64,000 nucleotides of DNA from NCBI GenBank assembly GCA_017854775.1, contig JAFMHC010000002.1:1-64000 (forward strand), written 5' to 3'. Source of the stretch: Gammaproteobacteria bacterium (GTDB lineage: Bacteria; Pseudomonadota; Gammaproteobacteria; Arenicellales; Arenicellaceae). The notes below the pieces were generated by a model. It searched no databases, had not been told where the DNA came from, and saw only the letters and a list, made by a program, of their open reading frames with translations. Shown piece by piece: positions 9,375-18,905 of this stretch; the stretch's first letter is position 1, and each line of letters begins with the position of its first letter. A program made the translations under genes and the position numbers.

Positions 9375-12300
9375 GCATCGCCTCGATACTCTTGTTCACT
9401 ATTTTGCATACTATTTTGCATACTATTTTGCATACTATTTTGCATACTATTTTGCATACTGTTTCGCTCAATCGCTTTCGCTCTCATGGTCTGTCGTAAG
9501 GTCGCCATATGATCGAGCATACTTCCCAGCGCTGGCACTAGCAGCATCTGGATAAACGTGCCTACCAGTACGCCGAAGGCAATACTGGCCGCCATCGGAA
9601 TTAAAAACTGGCCTTGCACGCTTTGTTCCAGCATAAGTGGGCCGACGCCTAAAAAGGTGGTTAGCGCGGTTAAGAAAATTGCTCGAAAGCGACTTTTACC
9701 GGCCTCTATCCATGCCAGCCGTGACTCAACACCCTGACCACGCAATTCGTTGGCAAAGTCGACCTGTACTAAGGCACCATTAATAACCACACCGGCTAAT
9801 CCAACAATACCGAAGATACTCAACAAGCCCATATAAAGATCTAAGACTAGATGCCCAAGAACCGCGCCGACCAGACCAAAGGGTATCGCCAGCATCACCA
9901 CAATCGGCTGTGAATACGACCTAAAAGGAATCGCCAGTAGAATAAAAATACCTATTAGAGCCAACATGAAATTTCGGCCTAACACCGAACCAACCTCACC
10001 AATTTCCCTTGCCTCACCGCCAAAGCCAAAACGCGCATCGGGCACAGATCGCTCGACATTTGGCAGGATCGATTCGGCTAATACGGTACTAACCTGCTGA
10101 CCACTGATAACCGCACTATCGACATCGGCGGTGATGGTGATTAAACGCTGGCCATTGCGCCTGCTAATTGTCGAAGGGCTATGGTCTTCGGTAATATGTG
10201 CCACCCGCGAAAGTGGAATAAACTCACCGGTGGCGGTCTGAATACGATAATCAAACAGATCACTTATATGGCGTCGCTCGGCTTGCGGCAGCCGCACGTA
10301 AACCCGCACTTCGTCACGACCACGCTGCACTCTCAATGCCTCGTCACCAAAAAACGCACCACGAACCTGTACCGCTAACGACTGTAGACTTAGTCCGTAT
10401 CGGCTCGCTTCATCTTTAAGCTCAATTTTGAATTCACGCTTACCAGCATCAAAGTCATTTCGAATATCATAGACACCGTTTATCGAATTTAAGCCCAATT
10501 CGGTTTGAGCAATCGCCTCGCGCAAACTGGAATCAGTATCAGCCGACACTTCAACCTGCACCGCAGCACCCAATGAAACCTCACTGGACGACACGCTAAT
10601 CTTAGCCTGACTATCTAACAACGCCAGTGACGCACGCCACTGCTCTTCAAACTCGGACGATGAGAAACGGCGCTTGTTTGAGTCTACAAGGTGGATTACC
10701 ACTGAACCTTGATTAGATCGAGAAACATTTTGTGCGTCCACACCTGGGGGGCCACCAGCGGCCTCCTGACTGCCAATTAACGCAAGCTGAGCCACGATGA
10801 CATCGTCTACTCCCTGATCGTCGTCGGCCATCACTTGGGCAAGATCGATGCCGAGTTGTTCGACTTGAGCAACTAATTTGGCGGTTCGCTGTAACGACGC
10901 ACCTTCGGCCAACTCCACCGAAGCAGTGACGTAATTTCCTTCGATCATAGGAAAAAATGAGAATTTAATATAGCCATTTGCCAAAATGCCAATGGTTAAA
11001 ATTAAGATGGTAACGGATCCTGTGATCGTCACAAACCAATGTTTAGTGGTGAAGTACAGAGCGCGATCAAGCGGCCCATTGATAAAGCGTTGCAGCGCGT
11101 CATCAACCGTATTTCTAGCATCCGAAAAGAACTCGAAAACGCGGTTTTTCGGTGGCTCTTGAATGTTTATACGAGACAAGTGATGCGGTAAAATCAACAA
11201 TGATTCGATCAACGATAGTGCAAGTATCATAATAACTACAGCGGGTATATTGATCAGGAATTTACCGATAACACCCGGCACTAGTAGCAATGGTATGAAT
11301 GCCACGACAGTCGTTAAAACTGCGAAAATAACCGGCACAGCAACGCGGCTAGCACCTTTGACGGCAGCCTCCACCGGCGGAGTGCCTCGCGCGGCTTCAG
11401 AAAATATATTTTCGCCGGTCACAATGGCATCATCGACGACAATTCCAATAGCCAAGATAAATCCAAACATCGAAAGCGAATTTATTGAAAAACCGAATAT
11501 CAACATAGGAATAAACGAGGCTACGAATGACACCCCGATGCCAACAGAGACCCAAAATGCCAATCGTAAATCCAAGAATAAAGTAAGCGCCAAGGCGACC
11601 AACAACATCCCAATAATTGCATTTTTTATTAGCAGACTAATACGTTGATCTAGCTCAACAGAATCATCCCTCCAGATCACCACATCAACGCTATCAGGGA
11701 GACTCGGAGCCAAATGTTGCTCTAGGTAAGCATCGGCACTAGCGATAACGTCAAGAACTCGCTCATCGCCAACGCGAAAAATATTAAGGAACACCGCAGG
11801 CTGATTGTTTAATAAAGCGTACTCATTACGTTCTTTGAAGCCATCAACGACCTGCGCAATATCACGTAGGCGAACAACACCGTCACTCGGCGACGAGCGG
11901 ATTATTATTTCTTCAAAGTCTTGTCGAGTTAAATTTCGCCCGACGGTGCGTATCAGGATGCTTTCCTTTGCAGTATCAATGTCACCACCGGGCAACTCTA
12001 AACTTTCACGTCGTATAGCATTAGAAAGGTCGGCTAAGGTAAGGCCATAGGCACGTAAATTATCTCGGGTTACCTCAATTGATATCTCATAGTCGCGAGT
12101 GTGCTTTACTTCAACCAATGAGATATTGTCTTCGAGTACAAGCTCCTCTTTTACTCGATACGCTAACTCCTTTAACGCCGCCTCGGGTAAGGCGCCACTA
12201 ATCACGATTTCAGCAACTCGCGCTTTAGCACTCAGCTGGGTAACAATTGGCTCTTCAGCTTCCGCTGGGAATACAGTAATACGATCTACTTCAGATTTGA

Positions 12301-12625
12301 CGTCATTTAAAGCACGACTGATATCAATGGTTCGTGAGAACTCAAGGTTAACCATGGCAACGCCTTCTGACGCCGTTGCTGTTATTTCAACAACACCTTC
12401 AACGCCGTTTAGTTGTTGCTCAAGCGGTTGAATAATCGATTGCTCGATCTCATCAGGTGATGCTCCTATATAGGGTACCTCGACACTAATTATCTCTAGG
12501 GTGAACTCAGGAAACGCCTCTTGTGAGATATTAGTCATACTGATCAAACCGCCGATCAGCAGAACTGCCATTAATAGATTTGAAGCCACGGGGTGGCGAA
12601 TAAACCATTCGATCATGCCACTCAT
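9371..12625 (-). CDS. RND-family efflux permease (AcrB/HAE1-like)
   Basis: MIEWFIRHPVASNLLMAVLLIGG; SQEAFPEF; FGFILAIGIVVDDAIVTGENI; 1084 aa. Confidence 0.95.
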   Translation of the reverse strand: MSGMIEWFIRHPVASNLLMAVLLIGGLISMTNISQEAFPEFTLEIISVEVPYIGASPDEIEQSIIQPLEQQLNGVEGVVEITATASEGVAMVNLEFSRTIDISRALNDVKSEVDRITVFPAEAEEPIVTQLSAKARVAEIVISGALPEAALKELAYRVKEELVLEDNISLVEVKHTRDYEISIEVTRDNLRAYGLTLADLSNAIRRESLELPGGDIDTAKESILIRTVGRNLTRQDFEEIIIRSSPSDGVVRLRDIAQVVDGFKERNEYALLNNQPAVFLNIFRVGDERVLDVIASADAYLEQHLAPSLPDSVDVVIWRDDSVELDQRISLLIKNAIIGMLLVALALTLFLDLRLAFWVSVGIGVSFVASFIPMLIFGFSINSLSMFGFILAIGIVVDDAIVTGENIFSEAARGTPPVEAAVKGASRVAVPVIFAVLTTVVAFIPLLLVPGVIGKFLINIPAVVIMILALSLIESLLILPHHLSRINIQEPPKNRVFEFFSDARNTVDDALQRFINGPLDRALYFTTKHWFVTITGSVTILILTIGILANGYIKFSFFPMIEGNYVTASVELAEGASLQRTAKLVAQVEQLGIDLAQVMADDDQGVDDVIVAQLALIGSQEAAGGPPGVDAQNVSRSNQGSVVIHLVDSNKRRFSSSEFEEQWRASLALLDSQAKISVSSSEVSLGAAVQVEVSADTDSSLREAIAQTELGLNSINGVYDIRNDFDAGKREFKIELKDEASRYGLSLQSLAVQVRGAFFGDEALRVQRGRDEVRVYVRLPQAERRHISDLFDYRIQTATGEFIPLSRVAHITEDHSPSTISRRNGQRLITITADVDSAVISGQQVSTVLAESILPNVERSVPDARFGFGGEAREIGEVGSVLGRNFMLALIGIFILLAIPFRSYSQPIVVMLAIPFGLVGAVLGHLVLDLYMGLLSIFGIVGLAGVVINGALVQVDFANELRGQGVESRLAWIEAGKSRFRAIFLTALTTFLGVGPLMLEQSVQGQFLIPMAASIAFGVLVGTFIQMLLVPALGSMLDHMATLRQTMRAKAIERNSMQNSMQNSMQNSMQNSMQNSEQEYRGDA
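9398..9469. repeat. 12-bp in-frame tandem repeat (5 exact copies plus 1 degenerate) encoding (MQNS)n at the RND C-terminus
   Basis: ACTATTTTGCAT repeated at 9398-9457, then degenerate ACTGTTTCGCTC. Confidence 0.97.
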
Positions 12626-14046
12626 TGAACCGGCTCCTCGATTTTTGCTTCGCCCGCGGGGTTTACAACCTCAGTTTGATCAGCATCTAATGTCGGTGAC
12701 CCATCGTGCTCGCCGCCCAAGATTACTTCGGGTGTCGCTAACGTCGCTTGAGGTAATATTTCCGCGCTTGGCAATACATCCACCGACGCAGGCGCAAGTT
12801 GATCAACTTGCACGATTGGTGCAACCGCTTGCGGCTCAATTTGCTCGGTTTGGTGATTGCGAATCTGTACTTGGTTCCCGGGTAACACGCCACCGATGTC
12901 AGACCCAAGCACATAGGTATCGCTGGCGTCCTCGAGATCAGGCCGGACATAGGCAGTCTCTTGCTGATTGTTTAGCGTCTTTACATTGGCTGATTGCACG
13001 GTGCCTATACCTTTGGCGTTAACCTGTACAAACCAAATTGTGTCGTCAGAGCGCACGCTGTCGCGACCGACTTTAACGTAGCGGCCCACATCTCTAGTCT
13101 GAATAAACGCTTGTGCAAACATGCTCGACAATAGCGGCGGAGCCTCAACCTCGGTCTCACGCATGGCCTGCCCGCGCGCCTCTGGCGCATCGATCCGTAC
13201 CACTACATTAATCGTTCGAGTTGCACTGTCTAACCCGGCCTCGACTCGATCAACAACTGCTGGCCAGAAAAAACGACTGCCACCAAAAGACGCTTCTACG
13301 CGGGCAACAATCTCGGCGGTGTCAATGCTAAATAGATTTTCCAGCAGCACGGCATCCGCTTCCGGCAAAGCAAGCGACAGCTCAAATGCCTCAGTTGAAT
13401 AAATTTCAGCAAACGCCACCCCAGGCGCTAATACATCGCCTACGCTAACCCGCTCGCTCATCACTCTACCGTCGAAAGGAGCTCGAATAATACTGCGACT
13501 CAAATCCGTTTTTGCGCTCAATAGACTGGCCTCAAATTGGGCCACCCGGGCATTCGCAGCAGCAAATTCAGCTTGCCTCTGATCCAACTCTTCTCGCGAT
13601 ACGGCCTTAAGTTCAAGCAATTTCTTCGAGCGAGTGATCTGCGATTTAGCCAGTTTCAAATCGGCTTTAGCGCTGGCTAACTGCGCCTCTAGCTCAGCCG
13701 CTTTGGCTCTGAGAGTAAGCGGATCTATTTTAAGCAAGGCCGCACCAGATTTAAAATGAGCGCCCGACTTTAGACTCTCACTGAGCTCAATAACCTGACC
13801 CGAGACCTGCGCCTGGAGGTTAACCGTGGCGACAGGAACAACGCGCCCACTTGCGGTAATTTCGAACCTACCGCTCTGCCATACCAATCGCTCGGCATCA
13901 ACAATCGGCGTTTTCGCTACTATCGGCGTAAGCGTGGGTTCTGACTTTAACGCCGTCAGCAAAAATAAGGCAACCACGCCAAAACCCACAATGCCCAAGC
14001 ACACAAGTAACCAGTGTTTACGTTCGTTATCTATATTAAACTTCAT
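12622..14046 (-). CDS. RND efflux periplasmic adaptor (membrane fusion protein) with an unusual C-terminal extension
   Basis: Hairpin and barrel motifs (VPVATVNLQAQVSGQVIELSESLKSG; RAPFDGRVMSERVSVGDVL); operon position. Confidence 0.92.
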   Translation of the reverse strand: MKFNIDNERKHWLLVCLGIVGFGVVALFLLTALKSEPTLTPIVAKTPIVDAERLVWQSGRFEITASGRVVPVATVNLQAQVSGQVIELSESLKSGAHFKSGAALLKIDPLTLRAKAAELEAQLASAKADLKLAKSQITRSKKLLELKAVSREELDQRQAEFAAANARVAQFEASLLSAKTDLSRSIIRAPFDGRVMSERVSVGDVLAPGVAFAEIYSTEAFELSLALPEADAVLLENLFSIDTAEIVARVEASFGGSRFFWPAVVDRVEAGLDSATRTINVVVRIDAPEARGQAMRETEVEAPPLLSSMFAQAFIQTRDVGRYVKVGRDSVRSDDTIWFVQVNAKGIGTVQSANVKTLNNQQETAYVRPDLEDASDTYVLGSDIGGVLPGNQVQIRNHQTEQIEPQAVAPIVQVDQLAPASVDVLPSAEILPQATLATPEVILGGEHDGSPTLDADQTEVVNPAGEAKIEEPVQ

Positions 14047-14057
14047 AAGAATCCTTG

Positions 14058-14711
14058 TTAAGACAGTGTTTTCTGAATATTCGAAAACACAATTTGTTTG
14101 ATCTGAGACACTTCGGCAGGCCCATACGCGGTGATGCCGAGTAAGTTTTTGGCGCTCAATCTATTTACTCTAAACACCAACATTTGACCAAATATTGTTT
14201 GTGCAATAATGGCGTTTTCTAAGTTTGAATTAGGCTGCTTTCTGACAATAGCGACCAGCACTGCGAGTAAATCATGCAGCGGATTTCGACTAAGCTCGTG
14301 GTCCGGAATATGCTCACCCAACTGGAATCGAGTGATAAACCGAGCCCACTGTTCGGTCTCTTCTGAATCTGGGATCATCAGGTCGATGGTAATCCCAACA
14401 ATGCTTAAAATATGCTCCATAGCATTGCTTGCATCTCGGTCGTGCGAGCTAATAAATTTAGTAGCGGCCTCGACCGGCACCTTGGCATGCAAAGAAATTT
14501 GCTCATTTATATAGTCGGCCACAGCACTATATAAATTGTCCTTACTGCCGAAGTGATAGCTAATCGATGCCACGTTCATCCCAGCACGATCACTAATTTG
14601 GCGAATAGAAACGCCGTCTAGACCGCGTCGACCAAACAGATCTAAAGCGGCCTGAATCAGTTTTGAACGCGCTAGTTCTCCGACGCCGATACCGTCATTT
14701 TTTTTTGTCAC
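14058..14711 (-). CDS. TetR/AcrR-family regulator
   Basis: HTH: ALDLFGRRGLDGVSIRQISDRAGMNVASISYHFGSKDNLYSAV. Confidence 0.93.
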   Translation of the reverse strand: MTKKNDGIGVGELARSKLIQAALDLFGRRGLDGVSIRQISDRAGMNVASISYHFGSKDNLYSAVADYINEQISLHAKVPVEAATKFISSHDRDASNAMEHILSIVGITIDLMIPDSEETEQWARFITRFQLGEHIPDHELSRNPLHDLLAVLVAIVRKQPNSNLENAIIAQTIFGQMLVFRVNRLSAKNLLGITAYGPAEVSQIKQIVFSNIQKTLS

Positions 14712-14768
14712 TAGATTATCTCCAAGGAATTACCTTCCAATTTTTCTTCCGTGACAATACTCCTCCTC

Positions 14769-14800
14769 TTAAATTAAATCAAACGTTTGATTTAATTTAA
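14769..14800. promoter_or_regulatory. Perfect 32-bp palindrome, candidate TetR operator of the efflux operon
   Basis: TTAAATTAAATCAAAC|GTTTGATTTAATTTAA, about 58 bp upstream of the tetR start. Confidence 0.8.
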
Positions 14801-15144
14801 CGAAAAAGTAATGTAATACAGGTTCGTTTCCAATATTTCGGTTACGACTTGGGGCGGCCTAAGAACGTCATCAAGAAGCATTGATCAGTATTTTTAAGTC
14901 ACAAAAAACCACTAACCATTTGATTAAAAACAACTTTACCAATATCAATTTCCTGGGCAAGCCCTTAATATGGTTAGGTTTTCATTTGTAAGGTCAACCG
15001 CAAACCCAATGTCATCAAAACTCGACTGCAGGCTAGAGTTAACGCCGAATCAGCATTTTTCGGCACATGCCAAGCAATCATAGGGGCTTGGGGAGGAGAT
15101 CTAAGAGCCGCCGATTGATAAGTAATCGCCGAGCTATGCGCACA

Positions 15145-17463
15145 TCAGTCGAGCACAAATTTGATACTAATGGGGGCTGGAACACTGCTCTCTTTTTGCT
15201 TTATCTTACCGACTACAAGGTAATCACTTTCACCTTCAAGCAAAGCCGCCGCACTCGACGGACTGATGGTCACCAGCAAGCCGCCACTGGTTTGTGGGTC
15301 AAGCAAGAGCTCAATAATTAAGCGTTGTTGATGAGGGCGATGAGCCGCTTCTGTCTGATCACTGAACATACAGCGCAATAGATACGGCTCAAGTTGTGGA
15401 TACAAGCTTGATCGCCAGCCATCCTCGGCCAGCTCTAGCGCCCCGCTAAGTAAGGGAATAGCGGCTAGATTTAATTCTGCAAGCAATGCCACATTACTTG
15501 GGTTATCAACACTCTTGCTGGGGCGTTTTGTATTGGCACCTTTAGTATTGGCACTATCAAGCATTTCTAACAGATGCCCTATCAACCCGAAACCAGTCAC
15601 ATCGGTTACCGCGTTAGGCCTAACTTGCTGCAACTGTTGCATCGCTCGATGATTGGACAGCAACATACTGTCATAACTTGCCTCAACGGCCGCAGGACTT
15701 GCTTCACCTTGCATGTCGGCGGCCATCACGACTCCGGTGCCTAGCGCCTTACTTAATAGAATTAAGTCGCCCGCCTTGGCGCCAGACTTACTCCATTGAA
15801 GCCCAGGTGCTACCTCACCATTAGCTACGATACCAAGGTGACTTTCTAGCCCCTCGCTACTGTGTCCGCCAGATAATGTAGCTGGCGATGCCGATAGAGC
15901 GGCCTGAATGCCACGCAACATTCTCAAGTGGTCACGCTGCTGAAGGTTGGCACTACTGAAGGCGAGATTAATCCAAGCCTGTATATGAATTGCACTCGCG
16001 CCCATCGCGTAGATATCACTCAAAGCGTGATTCACACAGATATGCGCAAAGCGAGATTCGTCGGACATAAAACTGCGAAAGCCGTCGATAGTTTGCACTG
16101 CCAAGGTATCAGGCGTTGGCTTCCATACCGCCGCATCTTCAACCTCGTGCGCCCCTTCAGTTAAAACTCTGTCGAGATTGGCGGCCAATAGTTCGGGCCC
16201 CAGTTTACTACCACAACCTCCACAAGGCATTCCAACCTTTGACAAGCCATTGGCTGACAAGTCTGTCGCCGACGGTTCTAAGCTTGCGATAGGCATCGAC
16301 ATCGGCAGTTCAGAAAACTGACGCATAAAGGTCTGATCAATTGAGTCTTTCCAACGCCATACCCATCGACCTTTAACGGCTAAGCCGTTGCGACTGGCGA
16401 CCGCCACTTGCCCACCCAAGGCAAGCAAACTCAGAAAATTCTTCTGTAGCTTGATCTCTTGCAATGCTTGACCAGAAAATAACCGCCGTAAGTTCTGTTC
16501 AAGGTACGGCGCCTGTCGAACCGCAAACACGCCAGCTTTAGGCCGCGGATCGTCGACCATTTCGGCAATATCTCCAACCGCGAACACCGACTCGTGGGAG
16601 GTGCTCTGCAAGGTGCGACTCACTTGTATAAAGTTTTTTTCGGTATGCGCTAAACTGCCGGCATTCAGCCAAGGAGCGCCCACTGCACCAGTACACCAGA
16701 TCCGTTCATCTAAGCTCAGATTTTCACCAGCATCATTGATGACACCAGCACTAGTAACCTCGGCAACCGAAAAACCGGCATGCGTGGTTACATTGTAATC
16801 TCGTAACGACTGTTCAACCTGCCGGACAACTCTATCTGGGTAGCCCGGCAATACGTGCTCACCGCGATAGATAAGATGAAATTGTAAATGCTGATGACCG
16901 CGCAAACGATGTGCCATGGCGAGCACTAACTCGACGCCGCCCGCACCGGCGCCAATTACCCCCCAGTTAATTTTTTCAACAGCCTGCTGGCCAAGAGGCT
17001 GGTTGATCTGCTCCGAGCCTAAGCTTTGTAGCAACGAACCCCAGCGGCGCTGAAAACCCGCTATCGGCTTTACCCCTACGGCAAACTCACTGGCGCCAGA
17101 AATGCGTTGATCTGGTGTGGAGCCGATGTCAATAGACAAGACATCAAACTCAATATCCGCTTGGCCTTCCAGGTAAACGCATTTCAAATCTGGGTCGACA
17201 CCGTTGCATCGAGCTTGAATCCACCTAACACCCGCACGACGACATAATTGATTAAGGTCAATATTCGTTTCTGCCAGTGAATAGTGGCCAGCAACAAAAC
17301 CCGGTAGCATTCCTGAATACGGCGTCAGTAACTTTTCTGAAACCAAGGTAACACGCACCCCAGCAATGGCTTTCATCGCCAAAGCTTTGATTAGCAATAC
17401 GTGTGTATGCCCTCCACCCAGTAATACCAAGTCTCTAATAAACATAGGATCTCTAGTAAACAT
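15145..17463 (-). CDS. selD: NADH dehydrogenase-like oxidoreductase fused to selenide, water dikinase (SelD)
   Basis: N-terminal FAD/NAD domain (LVLLGGGHTHVLLI; GVIGAGAGGVELVLAMA; VFAVGDIAEM); C-terminal SelD (GMPCGGCGSKLGPELL; TDVTGFGLIGHLLEM; LDPQTSGGLLVT). Confidence 0.93.
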   Translation of the reverse strand: MFTRDPMFIRDLVLLGGGHTHVLLIKALAMKAIAGVRVTLVSEKLLTPYSGMLPGFVAGHYSLAETNIDLNQLCRRAGVRWIQARCNGVDPDLKCVYLEGQADIEFDVLSIDIGSTPDQRISGASEFAVGVKPIAGFQRRWGSLLQSLGSEQINQPLGQQAVEKINWGVIGAGAGGVELVLAMAHRLRGHQHLQFHLIYRGEHVLPGYPDRVVRQVEQSLRDYNVTTHAGFSVAEVTSAGVINDAGENLSLDERIWCTGAVGAPWLNAGSLAHTEKNFIQVSRTLQSTSHESVFAVGDIAEMVDDPRPKAGVFAVRQAPYLEQNLRRLFSGQALQEIKLQKNFLSLLALGGQVAVASRNGLAVKGRWVWRWKDSIDQTFMRQFSELPMSMPIASLEPSATDLSANGLSKVGMPCGGCGSKLGPELLAANLDRVLTEGAHEVEDAAVWKPTPDTLAVQTIDGFRSFMSDESRFAHICVNHALSDIYAMGASAIHIQAWINLAFSSANLQQRDHLRMLRGIQAALSASPATLSGGHSSEGLESHLGIVANGEVAPGLQWSKSGAKAGDLILLSKALGTGVVMAADMQGEASPAAVEASYDSMLLSNHRAMQQLQQVRPNAVTDVTGFGLIGHLLEMLDSANTKGANTKRPSKSVDNPSNVALLAELNLAAIPLLSGALELAEDGWRSSLYPQLEPYLLRCMFSDQTEAAHRPHQQRLIIELLLDPQTSGGLLVTISPSSAAALLEGESDYLVVGKIKQKESSVPAPISIKFVLD

Positions 17464-17465
17464 GT

Positions 17466-18629
17466 TCAGAGCCTAGCGTGCTGTGAAACCGCTAGGCTAG
17501 CGGCAACCGAATGCCCCTGAATACTCTGCTGATTACTCTCAAGCCAATTGGTGATTTCTGACCAATTACCAGACAACACAAGGCGTGATTCACTTTTAGT
17601 TTGGTAATGCTGATAAAGTGCGTCGTAGTAGTCCGTCAGTAGCATCTCGATAAACTGATAAAAGCCAGCCGAGTCATTTTGCTCACGCAGCAAACTTGTT
17701 GCGTGGCTAAGTAGCTCAGACATCTGTTGAAATTTAAGCCCCCCCAAGCGCTTTTTTATCCGTTGCAGACTGCCCAATGCGTCATCGTATAAAGCGGCGT
17801 AAGGGTCGTCGCTACCGCCACCATAGTGTAGCAAACTGTGCTCAACATAGTCTTGATACAGACGCGCAACTCGATCAGCCATACTCGCCTGTAACAACAA
17901 TACCGGCGCGCGTGCCATCGCCTCTTGCAGCACTTTTGGTAAATGAATCCGACCGATTAAATGCGACTCCGCTTCGATTAACACCGGCGCATCACTGCGC
18001 GCTTCGCAGCGTAACCAGTCAATTATTATCTGATTTTCCCAATCAATTTGCGCCGGTTGTGGTTTAAATGTTTTCCCAAACGCGCTACCTCGATGATTAG
18101 CACGACCCTCTATGTCGACAGCACCCAGCCGCCCATCAATAAGTTGGGTTTTGCCAATCCCAGTCGCGCCACTTAACAAAATAATATTACCTTGCTTGCA
18201 TAAGCGTGTCAGTTGCTCAAGTAAATAACGCCTTAATGCTTTATAACCGCCCTCGACAATCGGATAGTGCAATCCGTCGTCGGCTAACCATTGCTGTGTT
18301 ATTTTCGAGCGCAGCCCTCCACGAAAACAGTACAGATAGCCATCGGGGTTGTCGGCGATAAACTGCTTCCAGCTGGCAATGCGCTGTGCGCGAATATCGG
18401 GCGTGGCTAAACCTAGCCCAAGATTGATTGCGGATGGCTGACCATGCTCGGCATATTCATTGCCAATAAGGTGACGCTGTCGATCGTTTAATAGAGGCAA
18501 ATTGCTTGCAGTGGGGAAAGCACCCGCACAGAATTCGACTGGCGCCCTGACGTCCATCAGCGCAACATCCTTTAAAAACAGCGAGCTGAACTGTTCGACA
18601 CTTAGATCGTCTCTATTGCTATCCGGCAT
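17466..18629 (-). CDS. mnmH: tRNA 2-selenouridine synthase
   Basis: Rhodanese domain with YCFRGGLRS; P-loop LLSGATGIGKTQLI; EAESHLIGRIHLP; adjacent to selD. Confidence 0.93.
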   Translation of the reverse strand: MPDSNRDDLSVEQFSSLFLKDVALMDVRAPVEFCAGAFPTASNLPLLNDRQRHLIGNEYAEHGQPSAINLGLGLATPDIRAQRIASWKQFIADNPDGYLYCFRGGLRSKITQQWLADDGLHYPIVEGGYKALRRYLLEQLTRLCKQGNIILLSGATGIGKTQLIDGRLGAVDIEGRANHRGSAFGKTFKPQPAQIDWENQIIIDWLRCEARSDAPVLIEAESHLIGRIHLPKVLQEAMARAPVLLLQASMADRVARLYQDYVEHSLLHYGGGSDDPYAALYDDALGSLQRIKKRLGGLKFQQMSELLSHATSLLREQNDSAGFYQFIEMLLTDYYDALYQHYQTKSESRLVLSGNWSEITNWLESNQQSIQGHSVAASLAVSQHARL

Positions 18630-18737
18630 CGGCTATTTTTTGTCAGGTTAAGGTTGCTTAGAGTGTAACGTAGACCCGCATTTAACGTGGTGGTATCGGT
18701 CTTCATGGCCTGGCGAATCAGTAAAGATAGACCCTAA

Positions 18738-18905
18738 CTAACTTTTAACGACTTTTTTAGCAGCCTTCTTCGATACCTTTCTGGCAACTTTGTTAGTTGT
18801 TTTCTTAGCAACCTTCTTAGTTGTTTTCTTCGCTACCTTTTTAGTTATTTTCTTCGTTACCTTTTTAGTTATTTTTTTCGTACTAGCACCTTTTTTCTTT
18901 GCTTT
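18738..18905 (-). repeat. Region encoding a 55-aa Lys-rich tail with 4-aa (12-bp) periodicity
   Basis: KAKKKGASTKK-ITKK-VTKK-ITKK-VAKK-TTKK-VAKK-TTNK-VARK-VSKK-AAKK-VVKS. Confidence 0.95.

Noticed and set aside
9355-9555. Plus-strand ORF with YFAYYFAYYFAY repeats
   Set aside because: Antisense reading of the 12-bp (MQNS) repeat at the RND C-terminus; no independent coding support.
11250-12431. Several 80-130 aa plus-strand ORFs opposite the RND gene
   Set aside because: Antisense to a well-supported long CDS, with no motif or ribosome-binding-site evidence.
15145-17463. Possible selenocysteine (UGA) in SelD
   Set aside because: The SelD-domain motif reads GMPCGGCGSKLGP with ordinary Cys codons and the ORF has no internal UGA.
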